Part shown: positions 56,391-64,000 of the stretch, one piece after another
How the letters are laid out: every line of letters begins with the position of its first letter
How positions within the stretch are numbered: the stretch's first letter is position 1
Program-made: the position numbers and the translations under genes
Assembly (NCBI GenBank): GCA_001443375.1
Contig: LDXM01000003.1
Coordinates: 14,931 to 78,930 of the forward strand
Direction: 5' to 3'
Origin: Chloroflexi bacterium CSP1-4
GTDB taxonomy: Bacteria; Chloroflexota; Limnocylindria; Limnocylindrales; CSP1-4
Length of the DNA stretch: 64,000 nt
Notes under the pieces: model-generated
What the model was told of the DNA's origin: nothing
What the model saw: only the letters and a program-made list of their open reading frames with translations
Database searches by the model: none

Positions 56391-57728
56391 GTGCACATCG
56401 CGTTCATCGCCATGAGCGGCGTCCGGGCCTGGAGCAAGGAGATCACCGAGGCCGGCCTGACCATGCCCGGCTTCCTCGAGCGAAGCGAGGCCATCGCATC
56501 GCTGCCCAGCCTGGCGCTGCTGACCCTGGCCGGCATGACGCCGGACCCGTTCGAGGTCAGCTACCACGAGGTGCTGGACATCCACCGGCTGGGCGAGCTG
56601 CCCGATTGCGACGTGGCCGCGATCGCCTCCTATTCGGCCCAGATCAAGGATGCCTACACCCTCGCCGACCGGTTCCGGGCGGTCGGCGTGCGCGTCGTGC
56701 TCGGCGGCCTGCACGTGACCGCGGTGCCCGACGAGGCCATGGAGCACGCGGATGCCGTGGTCGTCGGCGAGGGGGAACTCGGCTGGCCGGACCTGCTGGC
56801 CGATCTCCGGGCGGGCCGCCCTATGCGCCGCGTCTACGCCCCCCACGGCCGCGAGTTCGACCTGGCCGATGCGCCGATGCCGCGCTTCGACCTGCTCGAC
56901 ATCGAGCGCTACAACCGGCTCACCGTGCAGACCCAGCGCGGCTGCCCGTGGCGCTGCGAGTTCTGCGCCGCGTCCATCCGCCTGACGCCCAAATACAAGG
57001 TCAAGCCGGTCGCGAAGGTGCTGGCCGAGATCCATGCCATCAAGCGCATCTGGCCGCGTCCGTTCATCGAGTTCGCCGACGACAACACGTTCGTCAACCG
57101 GCGCCACGTCAAGGATCTCCTGCGGGCCCTGGCGCCCGAAAGGCTGCGCTGGTTCACCGAGAGCGACATCGCCATCGCCGACGATCCCGAGCTGCTGGAG
57201 TTGATGCGCCTGTCGGGCTGCGCGGAGGTCCTCATCGGGCTCGAGAGCCCGAACGCCGGCGCCGTCGAGGGCGTGGAGCTGCGCCGGAACTGGAAGCGCT
57301 CGCGCTTCGACGACTACAAGGCGGCCATCGAGCGCATCCAGTCCCACGGCATCGCCGTCAACGGCTGCTTCGTGCTGGGCCTCGACGGTGACGGTCCCGA
57401 GGTCTTCGACGCGGTCGAGCGCTTCGTGCGCGACAGCGGCCAGTTCGACGTCCAGATCACGGTCATGACGCCTTTCCCGGGCACACCTCTCTACGAGCGC
57501 CTGCGCCGCGAGGGCCGCCTCCTCGAGGAGGCCGCCTGGGAGCGCTGTACGCTCTTCGACATCAACGTCAGGCCGCTGCGTATGTCCCCGGAAACGCTCC
57601 AGCGCGAGGCGCTGGCGCTCGGGAAGCGCCTGTACACGGAGGATGAGCGGACGGCCCGGGGCAAGCGGTTCCGTGAGCAACGCCGCCGCTACGTGCGTCG
57701 GCAGCAGACGATGAGGTGCAGCGCATGA
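56391..57728 (+). CDS. B12-binding-domain radical SAM protein
   Basis: About 445 residues. An N-terminal cobalamin-binding-like Rossmann domain (~1-150: VAAIASYSAQIKDAYTLADRF, VVLGGLHVTAVPDEAM, VVGEGELGWPDLL) is followed by a radical SAM core with the [4Fe-4S] motif in RGCPWRCEFCAAS, then FIEFADDNTFVNRRHV, VLIGLESPN and FVLGLDGDG. The C-terminal arm is Arg-rich. The GTG at 56391 has GAGG upstream and begins at the conserved strand. Reaction unknown; such enzymes often methylate unactivated carbons. Coupled by ATGA overlap to a small membrane gene. Confidence 0.85.
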   Translation: MHIAFIAMSGVRAWSKEITEAGLTMPGFLERSEAIASLPSLALLTLAGMTPDPFEVSYHEVLDIHRLGELPDCDVAAIASYSAQIKDAYTLADRFRAVGVRVVLGGLHVTAVPDEAMEHADAVVVGEGELGWPDLLADLRAGRPMRRVYAPHGREFDLADAPMPRFDLLDIERYNRLTVQTQRGCPWRCEFCAASIRLTPKYKVKPVAKVLAEIHAIKRIWPRPFIEFADDNTFVNRRHVKDLLRALAPERLRWFTESDIAIADDPELLELMRLSGCAEVLIGLESPNAGAVEGVELRRNWKRSRFDDYKAAIERIQSHGIAVNGCFVLGLDGDGPEVFDAVERFVRDSGQFDVQITVMTPFPGTPLYERLRREGRLLEEAAWERCTLFDINVRPLRMSPETLQREALALGKRLYTEDERTARGKRFREQRRRYVRRQQTMRCSA

Positions 57729-58126
57729 GTACGATCGTCGGTCGTCCTGTCTCGTCGGGCTGGCGGAACTTCTTCCTGGTGGCGGCCCTCTACGACCTCA
57801 TCCTGGGCGCCGTCTTCGTGGTCGCGGGGGAGCCGATCCTGACGGCGATCGGGATGACGCTGCCGCCCCACATCGCGTACATCCAGCTCGCCGCCGTCTT
57901 CATCTTCGTGCAGGGACTGAGCTACTGGTTCGTGTATCGCGACCCGTTCGCCAACCTGGGCATCGTCCGGGTCGGCGTCGCCTACAAGGCCGCCTACTCG
58001 GGCCTGGCCCTCTACTACCTCGTCATCGGACAGTTGCCCAGCGTCTTCTTCCTCCCGTGGGCCGTCGTCGACCTGTTCTTCCTCATCGGCTTCGTGATGT
58101 TCCTGCAGCTCGCGGCGCGCCGCTGA
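57725..58126 (+). CDS. Small four-helix membrane protein
   Basis: A 133-residue membrane protein with four hydrophobic helices (FFLVAALYDLILGAVFVVAG, AYIQLAAVFIFVQGLSYWFV, GVAYKAAYSGLALYYLVIG, LPWAVVDLFFLIGFVMFL). The ATG at 57725 overlaps the radical SAM stop by 4 nt, so it is translationally coupled. No family named with confidence. Possibly anchors or feeds the radical SAM enzyme with a membrane substrate (inference). Confidence 0.65.
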   Translation: MSTIVGRPVSSGWRNFFLVAALYDLILGAVFVVAGEPILTAIGMTLPPHIAYIQLAAVFIFVQGLSYWFVYRDPFANLGIVRVGVAYKAAYSGLALYYLVIGQLPSVFFLPWAVVDLFFLIGFVMFLQLAARR

Positions 58127-58133
58127 CCCGGCG

Positions 58134-58649
58134 ATGCTGGCGCGCACGCTGGACCACCGCCCGACGCCCGTCGAGCTGACCGCCGACCGGCGCATCACGC
58201 GACGCGTCAAGCGGCTGGCGGTCGTGAGCGCCATCGCCCTGGGCCTCATCTGGGGGCTGGCGGTCGGGACCCTCGACGCACCGCCGCTGGTCGACGGTGC
58301 CCTGGCGGCCGGCTGGCTGCTGATGCCGACGGTGCTGGTCGCCAGCCTGGCGTGGCCGCGCCTGCGCTACGGTCTGATCCTACCCTCCGCCCTGGTCTCG
58401 GTCGCCCTGCTGGCCATCGACCTCGGCTCGCTGCCGGCCGACCCGGCTGCCGCCCTCGGCTGGCTGTCGGTGACCGCGGGCGTGCTGCTCGGTGGTCTCA
58501 TGGGTCTCTGGTTCTGGTTCCGCGTCGCGCCTGTTCCCGCCGGGCTGGACGACCCGACCGCTCCCGCGCGCTGGTCGCTCATCGCCCTGCACGTGGCGCT
58601 CATCATGCTGGGCCTCACGCTGGCCGCCCTACCGCTCGTCGCCGCCTGA
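58134..58649 (+). CDS. Five-helix membrane protein, function unknown
   Basis: A 171-residue hydrophobic protein with about five helices after a basic N-terminus (RRITRRVKRLAVVSAIALGL). It lies 7 nt after the preceding membrane gene and is likely in the same operon. No motif recognised. Confidence 0.58.
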   Translation: MLARTLDHRPTPVELTADRRITRRVKRLAVVSAIALGLIWGLAVGTLDAPPLVDGALAAGWLLMPTVLVASLAWPRLRYGLILPSALVSVALLAIDLGSLPADPAAALGWLSVTAGVLLGGLMGLWFWFRVAPVPAGLDDPTAPARWSLIALHVALIMLGLTLAALPLVAA

Positions 58650-58694
58650 GCTGGCGTCGTCTCGTCGATCCCTCGTTCCGCGCAGGAGTCGCCC

Positions 58695-59879
58695 ATGACA
58701 GGACGTCGGTTGAGCCGGGTAGAGGATCCGCCCTCCGTCATCGTCGCGGGCCACATCTGCCTCGACATCATCCCGCGCCTGCCGTCGGGCCCGCGAAGAC
58801 GGGCGCCTCGGCCGGGCTCGCTGGACCCGCTCGGCCCGATCACGCTGTCCGTGGGCGGATGCGTCGGCAACACGGGGATCGCGCTGCATCGGCTCGGCAT
58901 GCGCTCAACGCTCGTGGCACGCGTGGGCGACGATCGCCTGGGGGGCGTGCTGTCCGAGCTCGTGCGCGAGGCGGTCCCCGGCGACGCGGCCCAGCTGATC
59001 ATCGCGGCCGGTGAGCCGACGTCGTACAGCCTCATCTCGAACCTGCCGGGACGGGATCGGGCGATCCAGCACTTCTCGGGCGTCAACGACACCTTCGCAG
59101 GGGACGACGTGCCGGACGAGCTGCTCGGCGCCGCGACCCTCCTGCACGTCGGCTACCCGCCGCTCATGGCGGCGATGGTGGCGAACGACGGGCGGGAGCT
59201 GCGGCGCCTCCTGGAACGGGCGCGCGGTCAGGGCCTGACGACGTCGCTCGACATGGCCAATGCGAACCTCGATCCCGGGCAGAGCCCGGTGCGCTGGCGG
59301 GCGCTCCTGGAGCGGGTCCTGCCCGCGGTGGACGTCTTCATGCCGAGCCTGGCCGAGGCGAGCCACCTGCTGCGCCGACGCGTGCATCGGGACGAGCGCG
59401 GCGGTCCGACGCTGGCATCCGTGGCACGCCTCGCGGACGAGATGATCGGCCTGGGTGTCGGGATCGCCGGCGTCAAGCTGGGCGAGCACGGCCTGTATGT
59501 CCGCACGGCGTCCACGGCGCGCCTGGCAGTCGGCTCGCACGACCTCTCGCCAGCGTGGGCGCACCGAGAGCTCTACTCCAGCGTGTTCGAGACGAACGTC
59601 GTCGGAACCGCGGGGGCCGGGGATGCGACGATCGCGGGGTTCCTGTTCGGCCTGCTGATGGGGCTGTCGCCGAGCCCGACCGTCACCGGCGCCTGTGCCG
59701 TCGGCGGGTCCAGCACGGAGGCGGCGGACGGCACGAGCAGCGTCCCGAGCTGGCCGGAGATCGAGCGACGGCTGCAGCGGGGGTGGCGCCGGAAGGCGGC
59801 GACACCGGGTCCCGGATGGTCGCCATCGGGCGAGCCCGGCCTGTGGCGCGGGCCCCGCGACATGATGGGGGCCGATTAG
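58695..59879 (+). CDS. PfkB-family carbohydrate kinase
   Basis: A 394-residue ribokinase-fold kinase. N-terminal VIVAGHICLDIIPRLP and GGCVGNTGIALHRLGMRSTLVARVGDD form the substrate side. VVGTAGAGDATIAGFLFGLL near residue 310 carries the catalytic Asp and anion hole. It is longer than ribokinase (~310) by a C-terminal tail rich in Arg/Gly/Pro. GGAG precedes the ATG. It phosphorylates a sugar or related polyol; specificity unknown. Possibly transcribed with the radical SAM group upstream. Confidence 0.82.
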   Translation: MTGRRLSRVEDPPSVIVAGHICLDIIPRLPSGPRRRAPRPGSLDPLGPITLSVGGCVGNTGIALHRLGMRSTLVARVGDDRLGGVLSELVREAVPGDAAQLIIAAGEPTSYSLISNLPGRDRAIQHFSGVNDTFAGDDVPDELLGAATLLHVGYPPLMAAMVANDGRELRRLLERARGQGLTTSLDMANANLDPGQSPVRWRALLERVLPAVDVFMPSLAEASHLLRRRVHRDERGGPTLASVARLADEMIGLGVGIAGVKLGEHGLYVRTASTARLAVGSHDLSPAWAHRELYSSVFETNVVGTAGAGDATIAGFLFGLLMGLSPSPTVTGACAVGGSSTEAADGTSSVPSWPEIERRLQRGWRRKAATPGPGWSPSGEPGLWRGPRDMMGAD

Positions 59880-60017
59880 CCGAGAAGGGACGCGAGGCGG
59901 GTGCCCCTGGTCTTCCGGTCTGCACTGAACCCGGGACCCGCCTGCGGCATCTGATTCAGTGGGAGCATCGCGAGGGCGACGCCCCTGGGCGAATCGACCG
60001 AGCGCGCGAGAGCGAGG

Positions 60018-60317
60018 ATGTTCAGCGACGGCCGGGTGATCGCGTACGACGCCGCCGCGAACCGCTGGGAGATCCTGGAGGAAGGCTTCGATCCCCGACA
60101 TGGCGAGGACTTCGGGACCGGCTCCACGTCCCGCCTGCACCACTCGATCGTGTATGACCCGCTGAACGAGCGGCTCGTCGTCTACGGCGGCTCGTACCGG
60201 ACGCCGGACCCGGACCGCATCTGGGTTCAGGCCAACGACGTCCTCGCGTTCGATCCGGCGACCGGCGAGTGGACCGTCCTGCTCGAAGCGAGCGAGGTGA
60301 GGGCCGAGCCACAGTGA
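60018..60317 (+). pseudogene. Kelch-repeat protein remnant
   Basis: About 99 codons encode one and a half Kelch/galactose-oxidase-type blades: VIAYDAAANRWEIL, HHSIVYDPLNERLVVYGG and NDVLAFDPATGEWTVL, ending shortly after the last blade as full proteins do. A functional propeller needs four to seven blades. The DNA back to 59880 shows no further blade in frame, and no ribosome site is seen. It looks like the surviving 3' end of a lost gene. The rest of the 59880-60400 gap holds nothing recognisable. Confidence 0.6.
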
Positions 60318-60400
60318 CCGCACCCTGGGTGACGGCGCGAAGGCGGCATACGCAATCCGGTACTCTCTCGTGACCATCCGAGCGTCCAGGAGCGGCCGCC

Positions 60401-63400
60401 GTGATCTGCTCGAACTGCACGACCGAGAACAAGCCGGGTCGCAAGTTCTGCGTCCGCTGCGCGACGCCGCTCGCGGCCGCCTGCCCGTCCTGCGGCGCTC
60501 CCTACGACCCGGGTGATGCCTTCTGCGGCGAGTGCGCGACGCCGCTCGCCAACGCCGCCGCGCCCACGCCCGGCCCGGCCCGGCTCGCGACCACCGCCGG
60601 CGCCCCGGCCTTCGCCCCCGCCGTCGCCGGCGCGGTGGCGGAGCGCCGCCTGGTCAGTGTCCTGTTCGCGGATCTCGTCGGCTTCACCCCGTTCGCCGAG
60701 GAGCGCGACGCGGAGGACGTCCGCGACACCCTGACCCGCTACTTCGACATCGCGACGGACGTCATCGGCCGCTACGGCGGCACCGTCGAGAAGTTCATCG
60801 GCGACGCGGTCATGGCAGTCTGGGGCGCTCCGACGGCGCGCGAGGATGATGCGGAGCGGAGCGTTCGCGCCGCCCTGGACCTCGTCGACGGCGTCAGGGC
60901 CCTGGGCGCCAGCATCCAGGCGCGGGCGGGGGTCCTGACGGGCGAGGCGGCCGTGACGCTCGGCGCCACGAACCAGGGGATGGTCGCGGGCGACCTCGTC
61001 AACACCGCGGCCCGGCTCCAGTCCGTCGCCCAGCCCGGCACCGTCCTCGTCGGCGAACCGACGATGCGGGCGGCCAGCGCCGCGATCGCGTTCGAGGAGG
61101 CCGGCGAGCAGACGCTCAAGGGCAAGACCGCGCCCGTCCCGGCCTATCGGGCCCTGCGGGTCGTGGCCCAGCGCGGCGGCGGGGGTCGCTCGGACCTGCC
61201 CGAGCCCCCGTTCGTCGGCCGCGACGAGGAGCTGCGGCTCCTCAAGGACCTCATCGCGACGACCGGGCGGGACCGCAGGGCCAGGCTCGTCTCGATCACC
61301 GGTCCGGGCGGGATCGGCAAGAGTCGCCTGGCCTGGGAGCTCGAGAAGTTCATCGACGGGATCAGCGAGACGATCTACTGGCACCGCGGCCGATCGCCGG
61401 CCTACGGTGAGGGGATCACGTTCTGGGCGCTGGGCGAGATGATCCGCCGGCGGGCCGGCCTGGCCGAGACGGACGACGAGGCCGCCACCCGCGAGCGGAT
61501 CAAGGTCACCGTGGCCGAATACGTCCCAACCGACGACGACCGGCGCTGGGTGGAACCCGCCCTCCTCACCCTGCTCGGGCTCGAGCCCGCACCGGCCGGC
61601 GGGCGCGACGTCCTGTTCGCCGCCTGGCGGATCTTCTTCGAGCGGATCGCCGAGCGGTCCACGACGGTCCTCCTGTTCGAGGACCTCCAGTGGGCCGATT
61701 CCGGGCTCCTCGACTTCATCGAGCACCTCCTCGAGTGGTCGAAGAACGTTCCGCTCATCGTCGTCACCCTGGCCCGACCGGAGCTGTTCGACCGTCGACC
61801 GGACTGGGGAGCTGAGACGCGGAACCTGACCAAGCTGGCCCTCGAGCCGCTGAGCGACGAGGCCATGCGCCAGCTGCTCGACGGCTTCGTACCGGGCCTG
61901 CCGGAGGCCGCGATCCGGGCGATCCTCGCCCGCGCCGACGGCATGCCGCTCTACGCGGTCGAGACGGTCCGCTCGCTCGTCGCCGACGGCCGGCTTGCGC
62001 GGGAGGGCGACGGCTACCGGCCGGCCGGCGAGCTCGGGGAGTTGGCCGTTCCCGACACCCTCCGCTCGCTCATCGCCAGCCGGCTCGATTCCCTGGATCC
62101 GGTCGACCGGAGCCTCGTCGCCGACGCGTCGGTCCTGGGACAGACGTTCGGCCTCGCCGGACTCACCGCGGTGAGCGGCCAGACCGCGGAGGCGCTCGAG
62201 CCCAGGCTCAAGGTCCTCGTCCGGCGGGAGCTGTTCGACGTCGAGATCGATCCGCGCAGCCCCGAGCGAGGCCTGTACCGATTCGTCCAGTCGCTCATCC
62301 GCGAGGTCGCCTACGGCACGTTGGCGAAACGCGAGCGGCGCGCCCGCCACCTGGCCGCTGCCCGCTACTTCGAGGCGCTCGGCGACGACGAGCTTGCCGG
62401 GCTCCTCGCCTCCCACTACGTCGCGGCCCACGAAGCGTCGGCCGAGGGCGCCGAGGCCGACGCCGTCGCGATCCAGGCCCGCCTCGCCCTGTCGGGGGCC
62501 GCCGAGCGGGCCGCCACGCTCGGTGGGCACGACCAGGCCGTGTCGTACCTCCGCCAGGCGATCGCGATCACCGCCGACCCCGGGGAGCGCGCCGGACTGC
62601 ACCTCCGGGCGGCAAGGTCGGCGAACGTGGCCGCGCTCCACGCGGATGCCCAGGCGCTCGTCCGCGCGGGGATCGACCTCGCCCAGGCGGCAGGGGATCC
62701 GCAGGCGGTCGGCGCAGGCGAGGCGCTCCTGGGCGAGATCCTCATCGACTCGGGCCAGCCGCGGGAGGCGGTGGAGCTCCTTGAGGCCGCCATCGCCGCG
62801 TTCCCCGATACCGGAGGCGGCGAGGTCCGGGCCACCATGCTGGCGAACCTGTCACGCGCCTTGATGCGGACCAGCCAGCCAGCGCGGGCGATCCAGGCGG
62901 CCGACCTGGCCCTGGACCTGGCGGAACACCTGGGGCTCGAGCGGATCGTCGCGGAGACATTCAACAACAAGGGCTCGTCGCTCGGGCAGCTGGGCCGGCT
63001 GCGGGAGGGGCTGGCCCTGCTCCGGGCCGCCATCGACGTGGCGCACGGCGGCGGCTTCGTCGCGGCCGAGATCCGCGCCACGAGTAACCTCGGCGCCTCG
63101 ATCGAGGATCCACGGCAGGCACGCGACGCGTATCGGGCAGCGGAGGAGCTGGCCCGCCGGGTCGGCAACCGGAACCTGGCGAGATGGTCTGCAGAGCAGG
63201 CACGCTACCAGGACTACGTCCTCGCCGATGACTGGGATGCTGCCCTGGTCGAGGGTGCCGGCGACCGTGCCGACGACGCAGGGAGCCTGCTCGACGAGGT
63301 CCGGAGGATCTCCATCTCGGCCTTGTTCCAGGTGGCGAGGGGCGACTCGACGGACGCCACGCTGGCGCGTCTCGAGGTCCTGTCGACCCAGGTCTCCGAC

Positions 63401-63955
63401 CCATTCGCCGACGCGGCGATGCACGCCTTGCGCTCGGATCGGGCGCTGCATGCGGGCGACTACGCCCTGGCCGGGGACGAGGCGATACTCGCGGCCGCGG
63501 ATGATGAGCTCGCCGCGTACTACCTCGCCGACGCGATGCGCGCCGCCATCTGGGGCGGCGACCTCGCCCGGGCTCGAGAGGTGGCCCGGCGGCTCGAGGC
63601 CATCCCGCAGATCGGGATCGGCATCGCGGCCGATCGGATCGCCGCCCAGGCTGCGATGGCCGCGCTCGAAGGGCGACCCGGCGACGCGATCGCCGGCTAT
63701 CGTGACGCCCTGTCCCGGCATCGATCCATCGGCGCGGCCTTCGATCTCGCGCGCATGGCACTCGACTTCGTCATCCTCATCGGTGGGGACCATCCGGCCA
63801 CACGCGAGGCGGGGGCCGAGGCGCGGGCGATCTTCGAGCGGGTCAAGGCGCGGCCCTACCTCGAGCGGCTCGACGCGGCCACGGCCCGGCACGCGCCGGA
63901 TGCCCCGGTGACTCTGGCGAGGGATAGCACGGCGGTGTCGGGGACTCCAGACTGA
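60401..63955 (+). CDS. Zinc-ribbon class III adenylate cyclase with AAA ATPase and TPR region
   Basis: A 1184-residue cytosolic regulator. Two zinc ribbons (CSNCTTEN with KFCVRC, and CPSCGAPY with AFCGEC; residues 3-45), a class III cyclase domain (~80-250; Asp91 in LFADLVGFTPF, Lys131 and Asp135 in VEKFIGDAVMAVWG, Asn/Arg in GDLVNTAARLQ), an AAA/STAND ATPase (~268-640; Walker A GPGGIGKS at 301-308, Walker B VLLFEDLQWAD), and helical TPR-like repeats to the end. The residues needed for cyclase activity appear present. GGAG precedes the GTG. A decayed copy of its C-terminus lies at 8629-8852. Confidence 0.88.
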   Translation: MICSNCTTENKPGRKFCVRCATPLAAACPSCGAPYDPGDAFCGECATPLANAAAPTPGPARLATTAGAPAFAPAVAGAVAERRLVSVLFADLVGFTPFAEERDAEDVRDTLTRYFDIATDVIGRYGGTVEKFIGDAVMAVWGAPTAREDDAERSVRAALDLVDGVRALGASIQARAGVLTGEAAVTLGATNQGMVAGDLVNTAARLQSVAQPGTVLVGEPTMRAASAAIAFEEAGEQTLKGKTAPVPAYRALRVVAQRGGGGRSDLPEPPFVGRDEELRLLKDLIATTGRDRRARLVSITGPGGIGKSRLAWELEKFIDGISETIYWHRGRSPAYGEGITFWALGEMIRRRAGLAETDDEAATRERIKVTVAEYVPTDDDRRWVEPALLTLLGLEPAPAGGRDVLFAAWRIFFERIAERSTTVLLFEDLQWADSGLLDFIEHLLEWSKNVPLIVVTLARPELFDRRPDWGAETRNLTKLALEPLSDEAMRQLLDGFVPGLPEAAIRAILARADGMPLYAVETVRSLVADGRLAREGDGYRPAGELGELAVPDTLRSLIASRLDSLDPVDRSLVADASVLGQTFGLAGLTAVSGQTAEALEPRLKVLVRRELFDVEIDPRSPERGLYRFVQSLIREVAYGTLAKRERRARHLAAARYFEALGDDELAGLLASHYVAAHEASAEGAEADAVAIQARLALSGAAERAATLGGHDQAVSYLRQAIAITADPGERAGLHLRAARSANVAALHADAQALVRAGIDLAQAAGDPQAVGAGEALLGEILIDSGQPREAVELLEAAIAAFPDTGGGEVRATMLANLSRALMRTSQPARAIQAADLALDLAEHLGLERIVAETFNNKGSSLGQLGRLREGLALLRAAIDVAHGGGFVAAEIRATSNLGASIEDPRQARDAYRAAEELARRVGNRNLARWSAEQARYQDYVLADDWDAALVEGAGDRADDAGSLLDEVRRISISALFQVARGDSTDATLARLEVLSTQVSDPFADAAMHALRSDRALHAGDYALAGDEAILAAADDELAAYYLADAMRAAIWGGDLARAREVARRLEAIPQIGIGIAADRIAAQAAMAALEGRPGDAIAGYRDALSRHRSIGAAFDLARMALDFVILIGGDHPATREAGAEARAIFERVKARPYLERLDAATARHAPDAPVTLARDSTAVSGTPD

Positions 63956-63958
63956 CGC

Positions 63959-64000
63959 GTGGACGAGATCGAGGTAGGGGGGCTCGGCATCGCCTTCGAA
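63959..64000 (+). CDS. Start of a gene, possibly alpha/beta hydrolase (cut by window edge)
   Basis: GTG followed by 13 sense codons reading VDEIEVGGLGIAFE, 3 nt after the cyclase stop. This resembles the opening strands of alpha/beta hydrolases (EIEVGGLRIAY-type). Too short for certainty. Confidence 0.35.
   Translation, partial: MDEIEVGGLGIAFE

Noticed and set aside
60227-62641. 804-codon minus-strand frame across the large cyclase
   Set aside because: Shadow of the cyclase coding strand; no motifs and no ribosome site.

Overview
The window is about 70 percent G+C, densely coded, and uses many GTG starts and translationally coupled gene pairs. Several features point to a bacterium of the phylum Chloroflexota, perhaps a Limnocylindria-like soil or freshwater lineage. 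These are the zinc-ribbon adenylate cyclase/ATPase/TPR regulator near the right end, a membrane-bound class III cyclase, and the mix of corrinoid methyltransferases with an aerobic-type flavoprotein. The taxonomic placement is inference. No tRNA, rRNA, CRISPR array, insertion sequence or integrase was seen.

Layout. 1-1603: tail of an inositol-catabolism gene (iolB) and a transaldolase-family protein. 1614-2471: a PIN-domain toxin/HTH antitoxin pair with its own promoter. 2489-6470: a GT4 glycosyltransferase and a GH130 phosphorylase, convergent and overlapping, bracketed by a 42-bp direct repeat of the 3' end of a phosphoribosyltransferase gene. 6552-13492: a small EF-Tu-domain-like protein, an aldehyde dehydrogenase, a cyclase remnant, a 1206-residue hybrid histidine kinase and a nitrilase. 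13590-15356: a SnoaL-like protein and a membrane adenylate cyclase.

15409-36231 is the most coherent part: a locus that appears dedicated to glycine betaine and related methylated amines. A minus-strand operon (22415 down to 15409) encodes a corrinoid protein, a DUF1638 protein, a small 'virulence factor'-domain protein, a pterin:corrinoid methyltransferase, a ferredoxin-fused corrinoid-activating ATPase, a non-pyrrolysine MttB-family methyltransferase and MetF. A second minus-strand operon (27545 down to 23273) encodes a dimethylglycine-dehydrogenase-like flavoprotein with a folate-binding GcvT domain, plus EtfB and EtfA. An IclR regulator lies between the two. A plus-strand operon from 28222 encodes a ProV/ProW-fusion/ProX betaine importer, followed by a second ABC importer of the PotABCD type. 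Choline dehydrogenase (42023) lies nearby. Together they suggest the route choline -> betaine -> dimethylglycine (corrinoid step) -> sarcosine (flavoprotein step), with methyl groups passed to tetrahydrofolate and oxidised through MetF.

36268-46892: two small membrane proteins, an SRPBCC protein with an alpha/beta hydrolase, a NarL-type two-component system, choline dehydrogenase, an OmpR-type two-component system and a secreted GKPD-repeat protein preceded by a PhoB/OmpR-style direct repeat. 46938-49441: a mercury-resistance operon (HMA protein, MerA, CmtR-like ArsR regulator, ABM-fold protein) with a near-consensus promoter and overlapping operator. 49674-56072: a nucleoside/nucleobase uptake and breakdown operon (BMP lipoprotein, ATPase, two permeases, cytosine deaminase, PreA-like enzyme). 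56391-64000: a B12-binding radical SAM protein with two membrane proteins, a PfkB-family kinase, a Kelch remnant, the large zinc-ribbon adenylate cyclase and the first codons of a possible alpha/beta hydrolase.

A recurring detail is that several genes without a Shine-Dalgarno sequence carry a TAnnnT -10-like hexamer 6-8 nt before the start codon, which suggests leaderless transcripts.
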